A stretch of DNA of 64,000 nt from an uncultured Alphaproteobacteria bacterium (GCA_937988775.1 CALKHP010000058.1:1-64000); one strand, 5' to 3'; counted from the stretch's first letter, positions 18,146 to 26,743 are shown. The notes: generated by a model not told the origin, from the letters alone. Made by a program: numbers and translations.

Positions 18146-18146
18146 C

Positions 18147-18518
18147 ATGGGCCAGGTCACCGTTACCATCGCCGGCAAGCTGTTCCGCATGGCCTGCGAT
18201 GACGGGCAGGAGCCGCATCTGCAGGCGCTTGCCGCCTCGGTCGACAAGAAGATCAACGACCTGCGCGCCGCCTTCGGCGACATCGGCGAGCAGCGCCTGA
18301 CCGTCATGGCCGCGATCGCCATCGCCGACGAAGCCTCGGAAACGAGCCGGCGCCTCGACAAGATGCAGGAGGATATCGCCGGCCTGCAACGCGGCCGCGG
18401 CGAGGAAGCCGCCGGCATGGCGGCGCGCAGCCGCACGCTGGCCGAAAGCCTGTCGGGCCTGGCCGAGCGCATCGAGCGCATCAACGACATCGTCGAGGGC
18501 CGCGCCGAGGAGCTTTGA
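18147..18518 (+). CDS. zapA: Cell division protein ZapA
   Basis: ZapA binds and bundles FtsZ filaments at the division site. The N-terminal beta part (GQVTVTIAGKLFRMACDDGQEPHLQALA) is followed by the long helix used for dimer/tetramer coiled coils (DKKINDLRAAFG, LDKMQEDIAGLQ). Start ATG 18147 follows GAGGAAAG at good spacing and gives 123 residues, on the long side of the family, as usual in this group. Confidence 0.94.
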   Translation: MGQVTVTIAGKLFRMACDDGQEPHLQALAASVDKKINDLRAAFGDIGEQRLTVMAAIAIADEASETSRRLDKMQEDIAGLQRGRGEEAAGMAARSRTLAESLSGLAERIERINDIVEGRAEEL

Positions 18519-18613
18519 AGCGGCCGGAACTGCGTCACGGGCCTGCCGGCCGCGCCGGTCATCCAGCGTCATGGGCCAGCCCATGACGTGCGGCAAAGGT
18601 AGCAGAACGATTT

Positions 18614-18715
18614 CCCCTCTCCCGCCTGCGGGAGAGGGTGCCGGTAGGCGGGTGAGGGCAAGGCCCCCCTCATCCGTCTGCTACGCAGACACCTTCTCCC
18701 GCCCGCGGGAGAAGG
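18614..18715. repeat. Composite palindromic intergenic repeat, copy 1
   Basis: Three palindromes in a row: CCCTCTCCCGC...GCGGGAGAGGG, a central GTCTGCTACGCAGAC, and CCTTCTCCCGC...GCGGGAGAAGG, with GGGTGAGGG and CCCTCATCC between them. The same layout recurs at 60065-60176. It lies between convergent zapA and the ABC exporter gene, so it may also act as a terminator. The architecture is that of a REP/BIME- or MITE-like family common in Rhizobiales. Confidence 0.8.
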
Positions 18716-18727
18716 ACCGGCCAGAAT

Positions 18728-20533
18728 TTAAGCCGCCGCCTGGCGCTGGTCGAATTGCAGCGCGGCGAGGCGGGCATAGAGGCCGTTTTCCTGCACGAGC
18801 CGGTCATGCGTGCCCTGTTCGACGATCTCGCCGCCGTCGAGCACGACGATGCGGTCGGCCTTGCGGATCGTCGCGAGGCGATGCGCCACCACGATCGAGG
18901 TGCGCCCCTCCATCAGCCGTTCGAGCGCCGCCTGCACCGCCGCCTCGCTCTCGGCATCGAGCGCCGAGGTCGCCTCGTCGAGCAGCAGGATCGGCGCATC
19001 CTTCAGGATGGCGCGCGCGATGGCGATGCGCTGGCGCTGGCCGCCCGACAGGGTGACGCCGCGCTCGCCGACCGGCGTCGCATAGCCTTGCGGCATCGCC
19101 ATGATGAAATCATGCGCCGCCGCCTGCCGCGCCGCCTGCTCGACGGCCGCATCATCGGCCTCGGGCCGGGCATAGCGGATATTGTCGGCGACCGTGCCGG
19201 CGAAGATCGCCGGGTCCTGCGGCACGAGCGCGATGCGCGCGCGCAGATCGGCCAGCGCCGCGTCCCGGATATCGACGCCATCGACGCTCAGCCGGCCGGC
19301 GCTGACATCGTAGAAGCGCAGGATGAGCTGGATGATCGTCGTCTTGCCGGCGCCCGACGGCCCGACCAGCGCCACGCGCTCGCCGCTGGCGATGGCGAGC
19401 GACACCGGCCCGAGCACGCGCTCGCCGGTCGCATAGCTGAAGCTCACGTCCTCGAAGGCAATGGCGCCGCGCGCCGGCTGCGGCAGCGCCACCGGCTGCG
19501 CCGGCTCGGCGACCTCCGGCTCGGTCTCGAGGATCTCGCCGATGCGCCCGGCCGCGCCCGCCGCCTGCGCCAGCTCGCCCCAGACATCGGAAAGCTGGCT
19601 CAGCGCGCCGGCCGCGAACACCGCATAGAGCACGAATTGCGACAGCCGCCCGGCGCTGATCGCGCCCGAGGCGACATCATGCGCGCCGAGCCACAGGATG
19701 GCGACGATCGAGAAGAAGATCAGGAAGATGGCGAAGCCGGTCAGCCAGGCGCGCGCCACCAGCGACACGCGCGCCGCTTCATAGGCGTCGTCGGTGGCAC
19801 GGGTAAAACGCTGGCGCGTGCGCGCTTCCGCCCCGAAAGCCTGCATGACGCGCTGCGCGCCGACCTGCTCGGTGGCGTAGGCGGCGGCCTCGGCGAGCGC
19901 ATCCTGCGCCATGCGCGAGCGCCCGCGCACCGCCCGGCCGGCGCCAACCAGCGGCAGCACGATGATCGGGATCACCGCCAGCACCAGCGCCGACAGTTTG
20001 GGGCTGGTGACGACCATCATCGCCACCGCGCCGAAGAACAGCATCAGGTTGCGCAGCGCGATCGAGGCGCTGGCGCCGAAAGCCGCCTTGAGCTGCGTCG
20101 TGTCGGCGGTCAGGCGCGACACGATCTCGCCCGAGCGCACCCGGTCGAAAAACGCGGCGTCGAGCCGGGTCAGGTGATCGAACACGCTGGCGCGCAGGTC
20201 GGCGACGATGCGCTCGCCGAGCGACATCACCAGATAGTAGCGCGCGGCGCTCGCCATCGCGAGCAGCGCGACGACACCGATCAGCGCCACGAAATACTGC
20301 GCGATCAGGCCGACATGGCCATTATCGAAGCCGAAATCGATCACCCGGCGTAGCGCCAGCGGAATGGTCAGGGTCGCGGCCGACGCCGCCGTCAGCGCCA
20401 CCAGGCCGAGGCCGGCGCGCACGCGATGCCGCCTGACCAGCGGCAGTAGTGGCGCGAGCGCCTTGAGCGTCGGCCGTCGACGCGCCATGTCCTCGTCGGC
20501 TTTCGCGCTCACTGGCATCTCCATTGGCAACAT
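18728..20533 (-). CDS. MsbA-like ABC exporter (fused permease and ATPase)
   Basis: This half-size ABC exporter has 601 residues: six membrane segments in the first ~330 residues and a C-terminal nucleotide-binding domain with Walker A GPSGAGKTT, Q-loop VPQDPAIF, signature LSGGQ, Walker B ILLLDEATSALD and the switch His in VAHRLAT. It resembles the MsbA-related family (TIGR02204); lipid or drug export is likely but the substrate is unknown. ATGs at 20524 and 20518 are alternative starts. It is divergent from rpmE. Confidence 0.92.
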   Translation of the reverse strand: MLPMEMPVSAKADEDMARRRPTLKALAPLLPLVRRHRVRAGLGLVALTAASAATLTIPLALRRVIDFGFDNGHVGLIAQYFVALIGVVALLAMASAARYYLVMSLGERIVADLRASVFDHLTRLDAAFFDRVRSGEIVSRLTADTTQLKAAFGASASIALRNLMLFFGAVAMMVVTSPKLSALVLAVIPIIVLPLVGAGRAVRGRSRMAQDALAEAAAYATEQVGAQRVMQAFGAEARTRQRFTRATDDAYEAARVSLVARAWLTGFAIFLIFFSIVAILWLGAHDVASGAISAGRLSQFVLYAVFAAGALSQLSDVWGELAQAAGAAGRIGEILETEPEVAEPAQPVALPQPARGAIAFEDVSFSYATGERVLGPVSLAIASGERVALVGPSGAGKTTIIQLILRFYDVSAGRLSVDGVDIRDAALADLRARIALVPQDPAIFAGTVADNIRYARPEADDAAVEQAARQAAAHDFIMAMPQGYATPVGERGVTLSGGQRQRIAIARAILKDAPILLLDEATSALDAESEAAVQAALERLMEGRTSIVVAHRLATIRKADRIVVLDGGEIVEQGTHDRLVQENGLYARLAALQFDQRQAAA

Positions 20534-20687
20534 TCGCGCATTTGTGTGCTGTATCTCGCCGGATAACGCAAATCCACGTCTTGTCGCAGGCCGGGTTCTC
20601 GTCTATAGAGCGCCCTTCCGATCAGATCAGCAGAGCGGCAGGGTCGAACGGCAGCGTCTTGCCGAGCCACGCCGCGGAGACATCACC

Positions 20688-20918
20688 ATGAAGGCCGATA
20701 TTCATCCCGCGTCCCACTTCATCAAGGTGGTGATGACCAACGGCACCGAGTTCACCACGCGCTCGACCTGGGGCAAGGAGGGCGACACCCTCAATCTCGA
20801 CGTCGATCCGACGACGCATCCGGCCTGGACCGGCGGCACGCAGCAGCTCATGGATCGCGGCGGGCGCCTGTCCAAGTTCAACTCGCGCTTCAGCGGGCTC
20901 AGCTTCGGCAAGAAGTAA
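20688..20918 (+). CDS. rpmE: 50S ribosomal protein bL31 (cysteine-free form)
   Basis: This is ribosomal protein bL31, 76 residues, starting MKADIHPASHF with GGAGA upstream. It has no cysteine, so it is the zinc-independent C-minus form. The family motif around PTTHPAWTGG and the FNSRFSGL end are present. The downstream hairpin terminator is excellent. See also the cysteine-free bL36 at 60859. Confidence 0.95.
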   Translation: MKADIHPASHFIKVVMTNGTEFTTRSTWGKEGDTLNLDVDPTTHPAWTGGTQQLMDRGGRLSKFNSRFSGLSFGKK

Positions 20919-20943
20919 GCCCGGCGCAGAGCCGGACGATATC

Positions 20944-20979
20944 AAAACCCCGGAGCATCGCTCCGGGGTTTTTGTTTTT
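20944..20979 (+). terminator. Intrinsic terminator of rpmE
   Basis: AAAACCCCGGAGC-ATC-GCTCCGGGGTTTT, a 13-base stem, is followed by TTGTTTTTG. It lies 25 bases after the rpmE stop codon. Confidence 0.92.
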
Positions 20980-21037
20980 GCGCGCGCGCCGGTGACGGCG
21001 AGGGTGAGAACAACCGCATCACCCATCCTCCACCGTC

Positions 21038-21210
21038 ATGGCCGGGCCTGACCCGGCCATCTCGACCGGAAAGGTGCAACCGGTTGGGTCCCGGCTCAAG
21101 GCCGGGACAAGACATCGAAGGTCCCTCGCGCTCTTTTGCCGGGCTTGACCCGGCATCCAACGGCAGCCGTGGCGCCTTTCGCACCGGGATCGGCGGATCA
21201 AGTCCGCCGA
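21038..21210. repeat. Cluster of four REP-like hairpins with TCAAG-type loops
   Basis: This gene-free stretch between rpmE and rcdA holds four short palindromes: ATGGCCGGG/CCCGGCCAT (21038-21060), GTCCCGGC/GCCGGGAC (21088-21108), TGCCGGG/CCCGGCA (21137-21155) and TCGGCGGA/TCCGCCGA (21190-21210). Stem sequences differ, but every loop is five bases and reads CTTGA, CCTGA or its complement TCAAG. This is a typical alphaproteobacterial REP arrangement. Confidence 0.85.
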
Positions 21211-21247
21211 TCCCGGCGAGGGTGAAAACAGCGGCAGCGCGCAGTCC

Positions 21248-21769
21248 CTACAGGCCGAGCGCCAGCTTCAGGGCGCTGAGCTGTTCGGCGACCGGGCTGC
21301 TCTCTGGCGCCGGCGGCGGATCGAGCCGCAACTGGTCGTCGAGCCGCACGATGCGGTTCTCGAGCTTGTATGCCCGCTCGATCAGCCCCGTCAGGCCGTC
21401 CGGCAGCGCCGTCGCGCTTTTGGCCTGCGTCGCCTCGGGCGGCGTGATGCGCACCTTGCGATGCTCGCGGTCGGCCTCCTCGCGCGTCAGCTCGCCCTCG
21501 TTGACGGCGCGCTGCAGCAGCAGCCACGAGGTCAGTTGCATCAGCCGCGTCGTCAGGCGCATGCTCTCGCTGGCGTAATTCAGCGCGGCATGGCGCTCGA
21601 GCGCGCGCGATTCCTGGCGCCCCGGCCCGTCGAGATAGGCGGCGGTATCCTCCACCAGCGTCATGCCCTGGCGGAACAGCGTCTTGAACGCCTCCGAGGC
21701 GACGATGCGCTCGGCAATCGAAATCGTCGCGGGACCGGGCTGCGGCATCTGGCTATTGTGGTCGTGCAT
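21248..21769 (-). CDS. rcdA: DUF1465 protein, RcdA-like regulator of CtrA degradation
   Basis: This is a DUF1465 family protein of 173 residues. The family includes Caulobacter RcdA, an adaptor that helps ClpXP degrade CtrA and other substrates at the G1-S transition. The conserved three-helix core runs through FRQGMTLVEDTAAYLDG, ESMRLTTRLMQLTSWLLLQRAV and LIERAYKLENRI. It is transcribed alone on the minus strand with CtrA-like sites upstream. The orthology to RcdA is family-level inference. Confidence 0.8.
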   Translation of the reverse strand: MHDHNSQMPQPGPATISIAERIVASEAFKTLFRQGMTLVEDTAAYLDGPGRQESRALERHAALNYASESMRLTTRLMQLTSWLLLQRAVNEGELTREEADREHRKVRITPPEATQAKSATALPDGLTGLIERAYKLENRIVRLDDQLRLDPPPAPESSPVAEQLSALKLALGL

Positions 21770-21838
21770 TGTCGCTCTCCGTCCCGTCTTCGCCTGTACC
21801 GCCTTGGCACAGAAGCGGGCTCGGTCCCGAACGTCGCA

Positions 21839-21855
21839 ATTATAACGCCGTTAAC
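21839..21855 (-). promoter_or_regulatory. Candidate CtrA-responsive promoter of rcdA
   Basis: On the minus strand TTAACGGCGTTATAA (21854-21840) is one base from the TTAA-N7-TTAA CtrA box, and a TATAAT hexamer (21844-21839) overlaps its end, about 70 bases before the rcdA start. A second GTTAAC lies at 21885-21890. CtrA control of rcdA would form a feedback loop. Confidence 0.35.
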
Positions 21856-21941
21856 GATGTTGTACCGGGGAAGCCCGCGACAGGGTTAACGCCGCACGAT
21901 GGTGGTTCGGGGGCGGCACGCACGCCGCGATCGGCATCGAA

Positions 21942-21970
21942 ACAAGAAAAAGGGCCGCTAAAAGCGGCCC
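21942..21970 (-). terminator. Intrinsic terminator downstream of DUF1192
   Basis: GGGCCGC-TTTTA-GCGGCCC on the minus strand is followed by TTTTTCTTG. It lies about 150 bases after the DUF1192 stop codon, further than usual. Confidence 0.85.
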
Positions 21971-22120
21971 GAAAGTCGATTGGGAGGCGTCAAACAGAGT
22001 GGACAGGAACCACTCGAGGTCCAAAGAAACTGGACAGCATCAGAAATACCCCGGAAAGGTTTCCAAAGGGTTAATCGAATCATTCGTTAGGCTTTAAAAT
22101 TTTATATTTCGCGCCGATTC

Positions 22121-22318
22121 CTACAGTTTGAAGAAGGCATCCGCCGCTTTCAGCGAGGAGCTCTTGGCGCCGCGCGCGCTCTCGAGCCGGGCGATCTCCG
22201 CGTTCAGCAGCTCGATGCGCTCGCCGATCTCGTCGATCGACAGGGTCGAAAGGTCCTGGCCGATCTCATGCCCGACCAGGCGCGGCGGCCGCGCCTCCTC
22301 GCTGGAATCGAATACCAT
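22121..22318 (-). CDS. DUF1192 small protein
   Basis: This is a 65-residue DUF1192 protein starting MVFDSSEEARPPRLVGHEIGQ, with the conserved core LSIDEIGERIELLNAEIARLE, a short coiled coil. The function is unknown. The start is supported by GAAGGAGG upstream. It is divergent from the quinone oxidoreductase gene, a conserved pairing in Rhizobiales. Confidence 0.88.
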   Translation of the reverse strand: MVFDSSEEARPPRLVGHEIGQDLSTLSIDEIGERIELLNAEIARLESARGAKSSSLKAADAFFKL

Positions 22319-22435
22319 GGTCGCCTCCTTCATCCTGACAGCTCGCAAACAATGTAGGGTCACCCTCGCAACGTTGCCAGCCCCGCCGCGCGGCGCTACC
22401 CAACGAGAACGATCACGCCACATGAAGGAGCCACC

Positions 22436-23434
22436 ATGACCCTGCCCACCGAGATGAACGCCGTGGCGATCACCAGGCCCGGAGAGCCCGACGTTCTGGC
22501 GCTGGTGCGCCGTCCGGTGCCGCAGCCCGGCGCTGGCGAAATCCTGATCAAGGTCGCGAATGCCGGCATCAACCGGCCCGACATCGTGCAGCGCCAGGGC
22601 AATTATGCGCCGCCGCCCGGAGCGCCGGTCGATATTCCGGGGCTGGAAATCGCCGGCGAGATCGTCGCCTGCGGCGCCGGTGTCGCGCGCTGGCGCGTCG
22701 GCGACATGGCGCTCGCCCTCGTCGCCGGCGGCGGTTACGCCGAATTCTGCGTCGTGCATGAGAGCAACGCCCTGCCAGTGCCGCGCGGGCTCTCGCTGGT
22801 CGAGGCGGCCGCCATCCCCGAGACGTTCTTCACGGTGTGGAACAACGTCTTCGAGCGCGGCCGGCTCAGCGCCGGCGAATGGCTGCTGGTGCATGGCGGC
22901 ACCTCCGGCATCGGCACCACCGCGATCATGCTCGCCAAGGCGTTCGGCGCCCATGTCATCGCCACCGCCGGCGGGCCGGAAAAGGTCGCGGCATGCCGGG
23001 CGCTCGGCGCCGACATGGCGGTCGACTACCGCACGGAGGATTTCGTGCAGGCGACCAAACAGGCGTCGGGCCGCGGCGCCGACCTGGTCCTCGACATGGT
23101 CGGCGGCGATTATATCGGCCGCAATTACGAGGCGGCCGCGCCCGACGGGCGCATCGTGCAGATCGCCTTCATGCAGGGCCATGTCGCGACGGTCGATTTC
23201 CGCCGTCTCATGCTGAAACGCCTGACCCATACCGGCTCGACGCTCAGGCCGCGCTCGGTGGCGGAAAAGGCCGCGCTCGCCCGCGCGCTCGAGGACAAGG
23301 TCTGGCCGCTGCTGGCGGGAGGCCGCTGCAAGCCGGTGATCTACAAGGCACTGCCGCTGGCGCAGGCGACCGAGGGCCATCGCCTGATGGAATCGAGCCG
23401 CCATATCGGCAAGATCGTGCTGAGCGTGGCCTGA
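22436..23434 (+). CDS. NAD(P)H quinone oxidoreductase, zinc-independent MDR family (PIG3 type)
   Basis: This is a 332-residue medium-chain reductase that should reduce quinones or related electrophiles with NADPH. The N-terminal GroES-like domain lacks the structural zinc cysteines; the Rossmann motif is HGGTSGIGTTAIMLAKAFGA (about residues 145-164), followed by the PIG3-like DMVGGDYIGRNYEAAAPDGR. An AAGGAG ribosome binding site precedes the ATG. It is monocistronic, divergent from DUF1192. Confidence 0.92.
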   Translation: MTLPTEMNAVAITRPGEPDVLALVRRPVPQPGAGEILIKVANAGINRPDIVQRQGNYAPPPGAPVDIPGLEIAGEIVACGAGVARWRVGDMALALVAGGGYAEFCVVHESNALPVPRGLSLVEAAAIPETFFTVWNNVFERGRLSAGEWLLVHGGTSGIGTTAIMLAKAFGAHVIATAGGPEKVAACRALGADMAVDYRTEDFVQATKQASGRGADLVLDMVGGDYIGRNYEAAAPDGRIVQIAFMQGHVATVDFRRLMLKRLTHTGSTLRPRSVAEKAALARALEDKVWPLLAGGRCKPVIYKALPLAQATEGHRLMESSRHIGKIVLSVA

Positions 23435-23578
23435 CCGGCGGCGCACGCAAATCGGTGTGGGCGCGCGCGGTTTTTCTTTCAATCCGGCGCCCGGCGCGCT
23501 ATATCGGCGTTATTCCCGAACAATTGGTCTGATGCCAGCGGCCGCCCGACAGCCTCTGGACGAACGGAGAAGGTTTAT

Positions 23579-24256
23579 ATGGCGACGCAGCTTCTGATGC
23601 CCAAGGCAACCGCCGTGTGGCTGGTCGAGAATACCGCGCTGACCTTTGAGCAGATCGCCGATTTCTGCAAGATCCACCCGCTCGAGGTCAAGGCGATCGC
23701 CGATGGCGAAGCCGCCACCGGCATCAAGGGCCTCGACCCGGTCATCAACGGCCAGATCGCGCGCGAGGAACTCGAACAGGCCCAGAAGGACCCGGCCCAC
23801 CGAATCAAGCTGCAGGACCCGAAGGTGCGCCTGCCCGAGCCGAAGCGCCGCAAGGGGCCGCGCTACACGCCGCTCTCGCGCCGCCACGACCGGCCGAACG
23901 CCATTCTCTGGTTGCTCAAGAACCATCCCGAGCTGAAGGACGCGCAGATCATGCGCCTCGTCGGCACCACCAAGACGACCATCGCCTCGGTGCGCGAGCG
24001 CACGCATTGGAACGCCTCGCAGCTTTCGGCGCTCGATCCGGTCACGCTTGGCCTGTGCTCGCAGATCGACCTCGATTTCGAGGTCAACCGCGCCGCCCGC
24101 GACCGGCCGCCCGATACCGGCGCGACGCTACTGCCGGCCGAGATCACCACCGGCCCCGGCTCGCTCAAACCGAAGGAGGATGGCGAACTCGACGTGCGCG
24201 CCGTCTTCGCCAAGCTGAAGGGCATGAACGCCAAGGACGAGGACGGCGGCGAGTAG
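23579..24256 (+). CDS. trcR: DUF1013 protein, TrcR-like cell-cycle transcriptional regulator
   Basis: This is a DUF1013 protein of 225 residues. The family is essential and conserved in alphaproteobacteria; it has been named TrcR for a role in cell-cycle transcription. The N-terminal helix-turn-helix-like part (ATAVWLVENTALTFEQIADFC) and a central DNA-binding-like segment (AQIMRLVGTTKTTIASVRERTHWN) are visible. GGAGAAGG lies upstream of the ATG at moderate spacing. The name rests on family membership, not direct evidence. Confidence 0.83.
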   Translation: MATQLLMPKATAVWLVENTALTFEQIADFCKIHPLEVKAIADGEAATGIKGLDPVINGQIAREELEQAQKDPAHRIKLQDPKVRLPEPKRRKGPRYTPLSRRHDRPNAILWLLKNHPELKDAQIMRLVGTTKTTIASVRERTHWNASQLSALDPVTLGLCSQIDLDFEVNRAARDRPPDTGATLLPAEITTGPGSLKPKEDGELDVRAVFAKLKGMNAKDEDGGE

Positions 24257-24334
24257 GCGGCGGCCCGCCTCACCTCTCCGGTGTGTCGCGCGGCACGCGG
24301 ATGCCGACGCGGACAAGGCCTTTCCGAAGCGGGG

Positions 24335-24412
24335 TCGGCGGATCAAGTCCGCCGATGACGACCGAAAGGTTTATTTCGCGTCCTGTGCCGTCATGGGCCG
24401 GCTCGACCGGCC
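24335..24412. repeat. REP-like hairpin pair downstream of trcR
   Basis: TCGGCGGA-TCAAG-TCCGCCGA at 24335-24355 is identical to the fourth hairpin at 21190-21210. A second hairpin, GGCCGG-CTCGA-CCGGCC, lies at 24396-24412. They sit between the convergent trcR and OmpA-like genes. Confidence 0.82.
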
Positions 24413-24486
24413 TGTCCCGATCCGGAAAAGTGCGTCACCCGGGCTGAAGCCAACGGTAAAGGCGGCAAACGCGCCGTATCGCTTGC

Positions 24487-25503
24487 TCAGCGCTCCGTCA
24501 GCTTGATCTCGATGCGGCGGTTGCGGCGATAGGCCTCGTCATTATCGGCGGTGTCGAGCGGCTGGAACTCGCCGAAGCCGGTCGCGGCGAGCCGGTTCGG
24601 CGCGATGCCCTTGCTGATCAGGTATTGCACCACGGCGATGGCGCGCGCGCTCGACAGCGCCCAGTTCGACGGGAATTGCGCCGACTGGATCGGCCGCTTG
24701 TCGGTATGGCCGTCGACGCGGATGATCCACGGGATATCCGGCGGGATTTCCTTCTCGAGATCGGCGAGCGCGCTCGCCAGGCGGTCGAGTTCGGGCTTGC
24801 CGCCTTCCGAGATGCCGGCCTGGCCGACATCGAACAGCACCTCGGACTGGAACACGAAACGGTCGCCGACGACGCGGATGCCGGGGCGATTGCCGACGAT
24901 CTGGCGCAGGCGGCCGAAAAAGTCCGAGCGGTAGCGGTTGAGTTCCTGCACGCGCTGGGCGAGCGCCACGTTCAACCGGCCGCTGAGATCGGAAATGCGG
25001 CTCTGGCTCTCCTTGTCGCGCGATTCGGAGGCGTTGAGCGCCTCCTCGAGCGCCGCGAGCTGGCGGCGCATCGCCGCGATCTGCTGGTTGAGCAACTCGA
25101 CCTGCGCGGCGGCACGCGCCGAAAGCGCTTTCTCCTTGTCGACCTGGGTCTGCAACGCGCCGGCGGCGGCGGCCCCGGCAGCGCCCTGCCGCGCCGCGTC
25201 CTGCAACCGCGCATTCTCGGCCTTGGTGGCATCGAGCGTCGCCGTGAGCGCGCCGATATTGTCGTTCAGCCCCTTGCTGGAGGTGCGTTCCAGCGACAGG
25301 AGATCGGTCAGTTCCGCGATCTGCTGGTTGAGCTTGGCCAGCGTGTCGTCCTTGGTCGAGACGTCGCGCGCCAGATAGAACTGGCCGAGCGCGAACACCG
25401 ACAGCAGGAAGACGATGATCAGCAGCAGCGTCGAGAGCGCGTCGACATATCCCGGCCAGTAATCGATGCCGACATAGCGTCTGCGGCCGCGCATGCTGGC
25501 CAT
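24487..25503 (-). CDS. MotB-like inner-membrane protein with C-terminal OmpA domain
   Basis: This 338-residue protein has one N-terminal membrane segment (DALSTLLLIIVFLLSVFALG), a long periplasmic coiled coil (about residues 50-195) and a C-terminal OmpA/MotB peptidoglycan-binding domain (IRVDGHTDKRPIQ ... NRRIEIKLTER). With the ExbB-like protein encoded 4 bases upstream it should form an ion-driven stator anchored to the wall, analogous to MotAB but not next to flagellar genes. Its job is not established. Confidence 0.88.
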   Translation of the reverse strand: MASMRGRRRYVGIDYWPGYVDALSTLLLIIVFLLSVFALGQFYLARDVSTKDDTLAKLNQQIAELTDLLSLERTSSKGLNDNIGALTATLDATKAENARLQDAARQGAAGAAAAGALQTQVDKEKALSARAAAQVELLNQQIAAMRRQLAALEEALNASESRDKESQSRISDLSGRLNVALAQRVQELNRYRSDFFGRLRQIVGNRPGIRVVGDRFVFQSEVLFDVGQAGISEGGKPELDRLASALADLEKEIPPDIPWIIRVDGHTDKRPIQSAQFPSNWALSSARAIAVVQYLISKGIAPNRLAATGFGEFQPLDTADNDEAYRRNRRIEIKLTER

Positions 25504-25507
25504 GATG

Positions 25508-26536
25508 CTAGCGCTCCTGCTCTTTTTCGAGCTGCTGGCCGTCCTGTTCGAGGCTGCGGGCGAGGCGCTCGAGCAGGCCCTTGACCTCGCGCTGCTGCTC
25601 GGCCTGGGCCTCGACCCAGTCGCGGATCATCTGCTGCTCGTTGCGCATATGCTGCACCAGCCCCTGGATGCCCTCGGCGAGATGCGCGGTTGCCGTGGTC
25701 GCCGCCTTGGCCGGCGCGCCATCGCCGACCGCCTGCGACAGGCGCTCGAGCAGCGGGCGAAGATCGGCGGCGCCCTTGCCGCCGCCAAGCCCGTTATCGC
25801 CGATGTCGAGCACGTTGGTCCTGGCCGAGAGCCAATCCTCGAACTCGTTGAAGAAGCGGTTCTGCGCCTGGCCGGCCTGGAGATCGAGGAAGCCGAGCAC
25901 CAGCGAGCCGGCGAGGCCGAACAGCGAGGAGGAGAACGAGATCGACATGCCGTGCAGCGGCGCGGCCAGGCCGCTCTTCAACTGGTCGAACAGCCCGCTG
26001 ACATCGCCGCTGCCGCCGCCCATCGCCTGGATGACGTTGCCGACCGAGCCCACCGTCTCCAGCAGGCCCCAGAACGTGCCGAGCAGGCCGAGAAACACCA
26101 GCAGGCCGGTGAGGTAGCGCAGCACGTCGCGCGATTCATCGAGGCGCATGCCGACCGAATCGAGCAGCGAGCGCAGCGTGACGGTCGAGAACGAGGCATG
26201 GCCCGCCTTCTCGCCGAGGATCGAGGCGACCGGTGCCAGCAGGCGCGGCGTGGTGACGCTGGCCAGGTCATCGGGCCGGTTGAGCCCGTTGACCCAACGC
26301 ACCTCGCGAAACAGCCGCGCCACCTGCCGGATGCCGAGCAGGCAGCCGACCAGCAGCACGCCGACGATCAGCCCGTTCAGCGCCGGGTTCGCCATGAAGG
26401 CGACCATGATCTGCCGGTAGAGGATCAGCACCACGAAGCCGACGAGGATCAGGAATATCGCCATGTGCAGGAGATAGCGCCCCGGCGGCGTCAGCCGCTG
26501 GACGGTCCCTGTCTGGTTGTCCTGCGTCACATCCAT
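25508..26536 (-). CDS. MotA/TolQ/ExbB-family proton channel protein
   Basis: This is a 342-residue inner-membrane protein with four predicted membrane segments (about residues 20-40, 50-68, 140-165 and 190-220); the region LGLLGTFWGLLETVGSV matches the channel helices of TolQ/ExbB. A C-terminal helical tail (HMRNEQQMIRDWVEAQAEQQREV) is cytoplasmic. ATG 26536 follows GGGAGGG. It is co-transcribed with the OmpA/MotB-like gene. This is a second stator-type complex besides TolQR. Confidence 0.9.
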   Translation of the reverse strand: MDVTQDNQTGTVQRLTPPGRYLLHMAIFLILVGFVVLILYRQIMVAFMANPALNGLIVGVLLVGCLLGIRQVARLFREVRWVNGLNRPDDLASVTTPRLLAPVASILGEKAGHASFSTVTLRSLLDSVGMRLDESRDVLRYLTGLLVFLGLLGTFWGLLETVGSVGNVIQAMGGGSGDVSGLFDQLKSGLAAPLHGMSISFSSSLFGLAGSLVLGFLDLQAGQAQNRFFNEFEDWLSARTNVLDIGDNGLGGGKGAADLRPLLERLSQAVGDGAPAKAATTATAHLAEGIQGLVQHMRNEQQMIRDWVEAQAEQQREVKGLLERLARSLEQDGQQLEKEQER

Positions 26537-26743
26537 GGCCCTCCCGAGATCACGCTGCCTCTCGACGGAATCGGCAAAAGGCAGATGGCGTGATCGATTC
26601 CACCAGACCGGCGCAAGCCGCGCCCGCAACACGGCATAGGCATTTTCGCAGCATGCCTCAGGCCGCTTTTTCCGTTACCCCGGAGCGGCACGGTAAGGGA
26701 GGGGCCGGCCCGGTGCAATCGCTCCTTCGGACGCAGAGCGCGG

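Larger units (their letters stand above)
21770..22120. other. rcdA upstream region and DUF1192 3' region
   Basis: No coding gene is recognised in these 351 bases. The part near rcdA carries a TATAAT hexamer and GTTAAC sites. Then comes a minus-strand terminator (21942-21970). The part near DUF1192 is AT-rich and contains a second CtrA-like site at 22060-22074. The 150 bases between the DUF1192 stop and the terminator could hold a small RNA. Confidence 0.5.
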
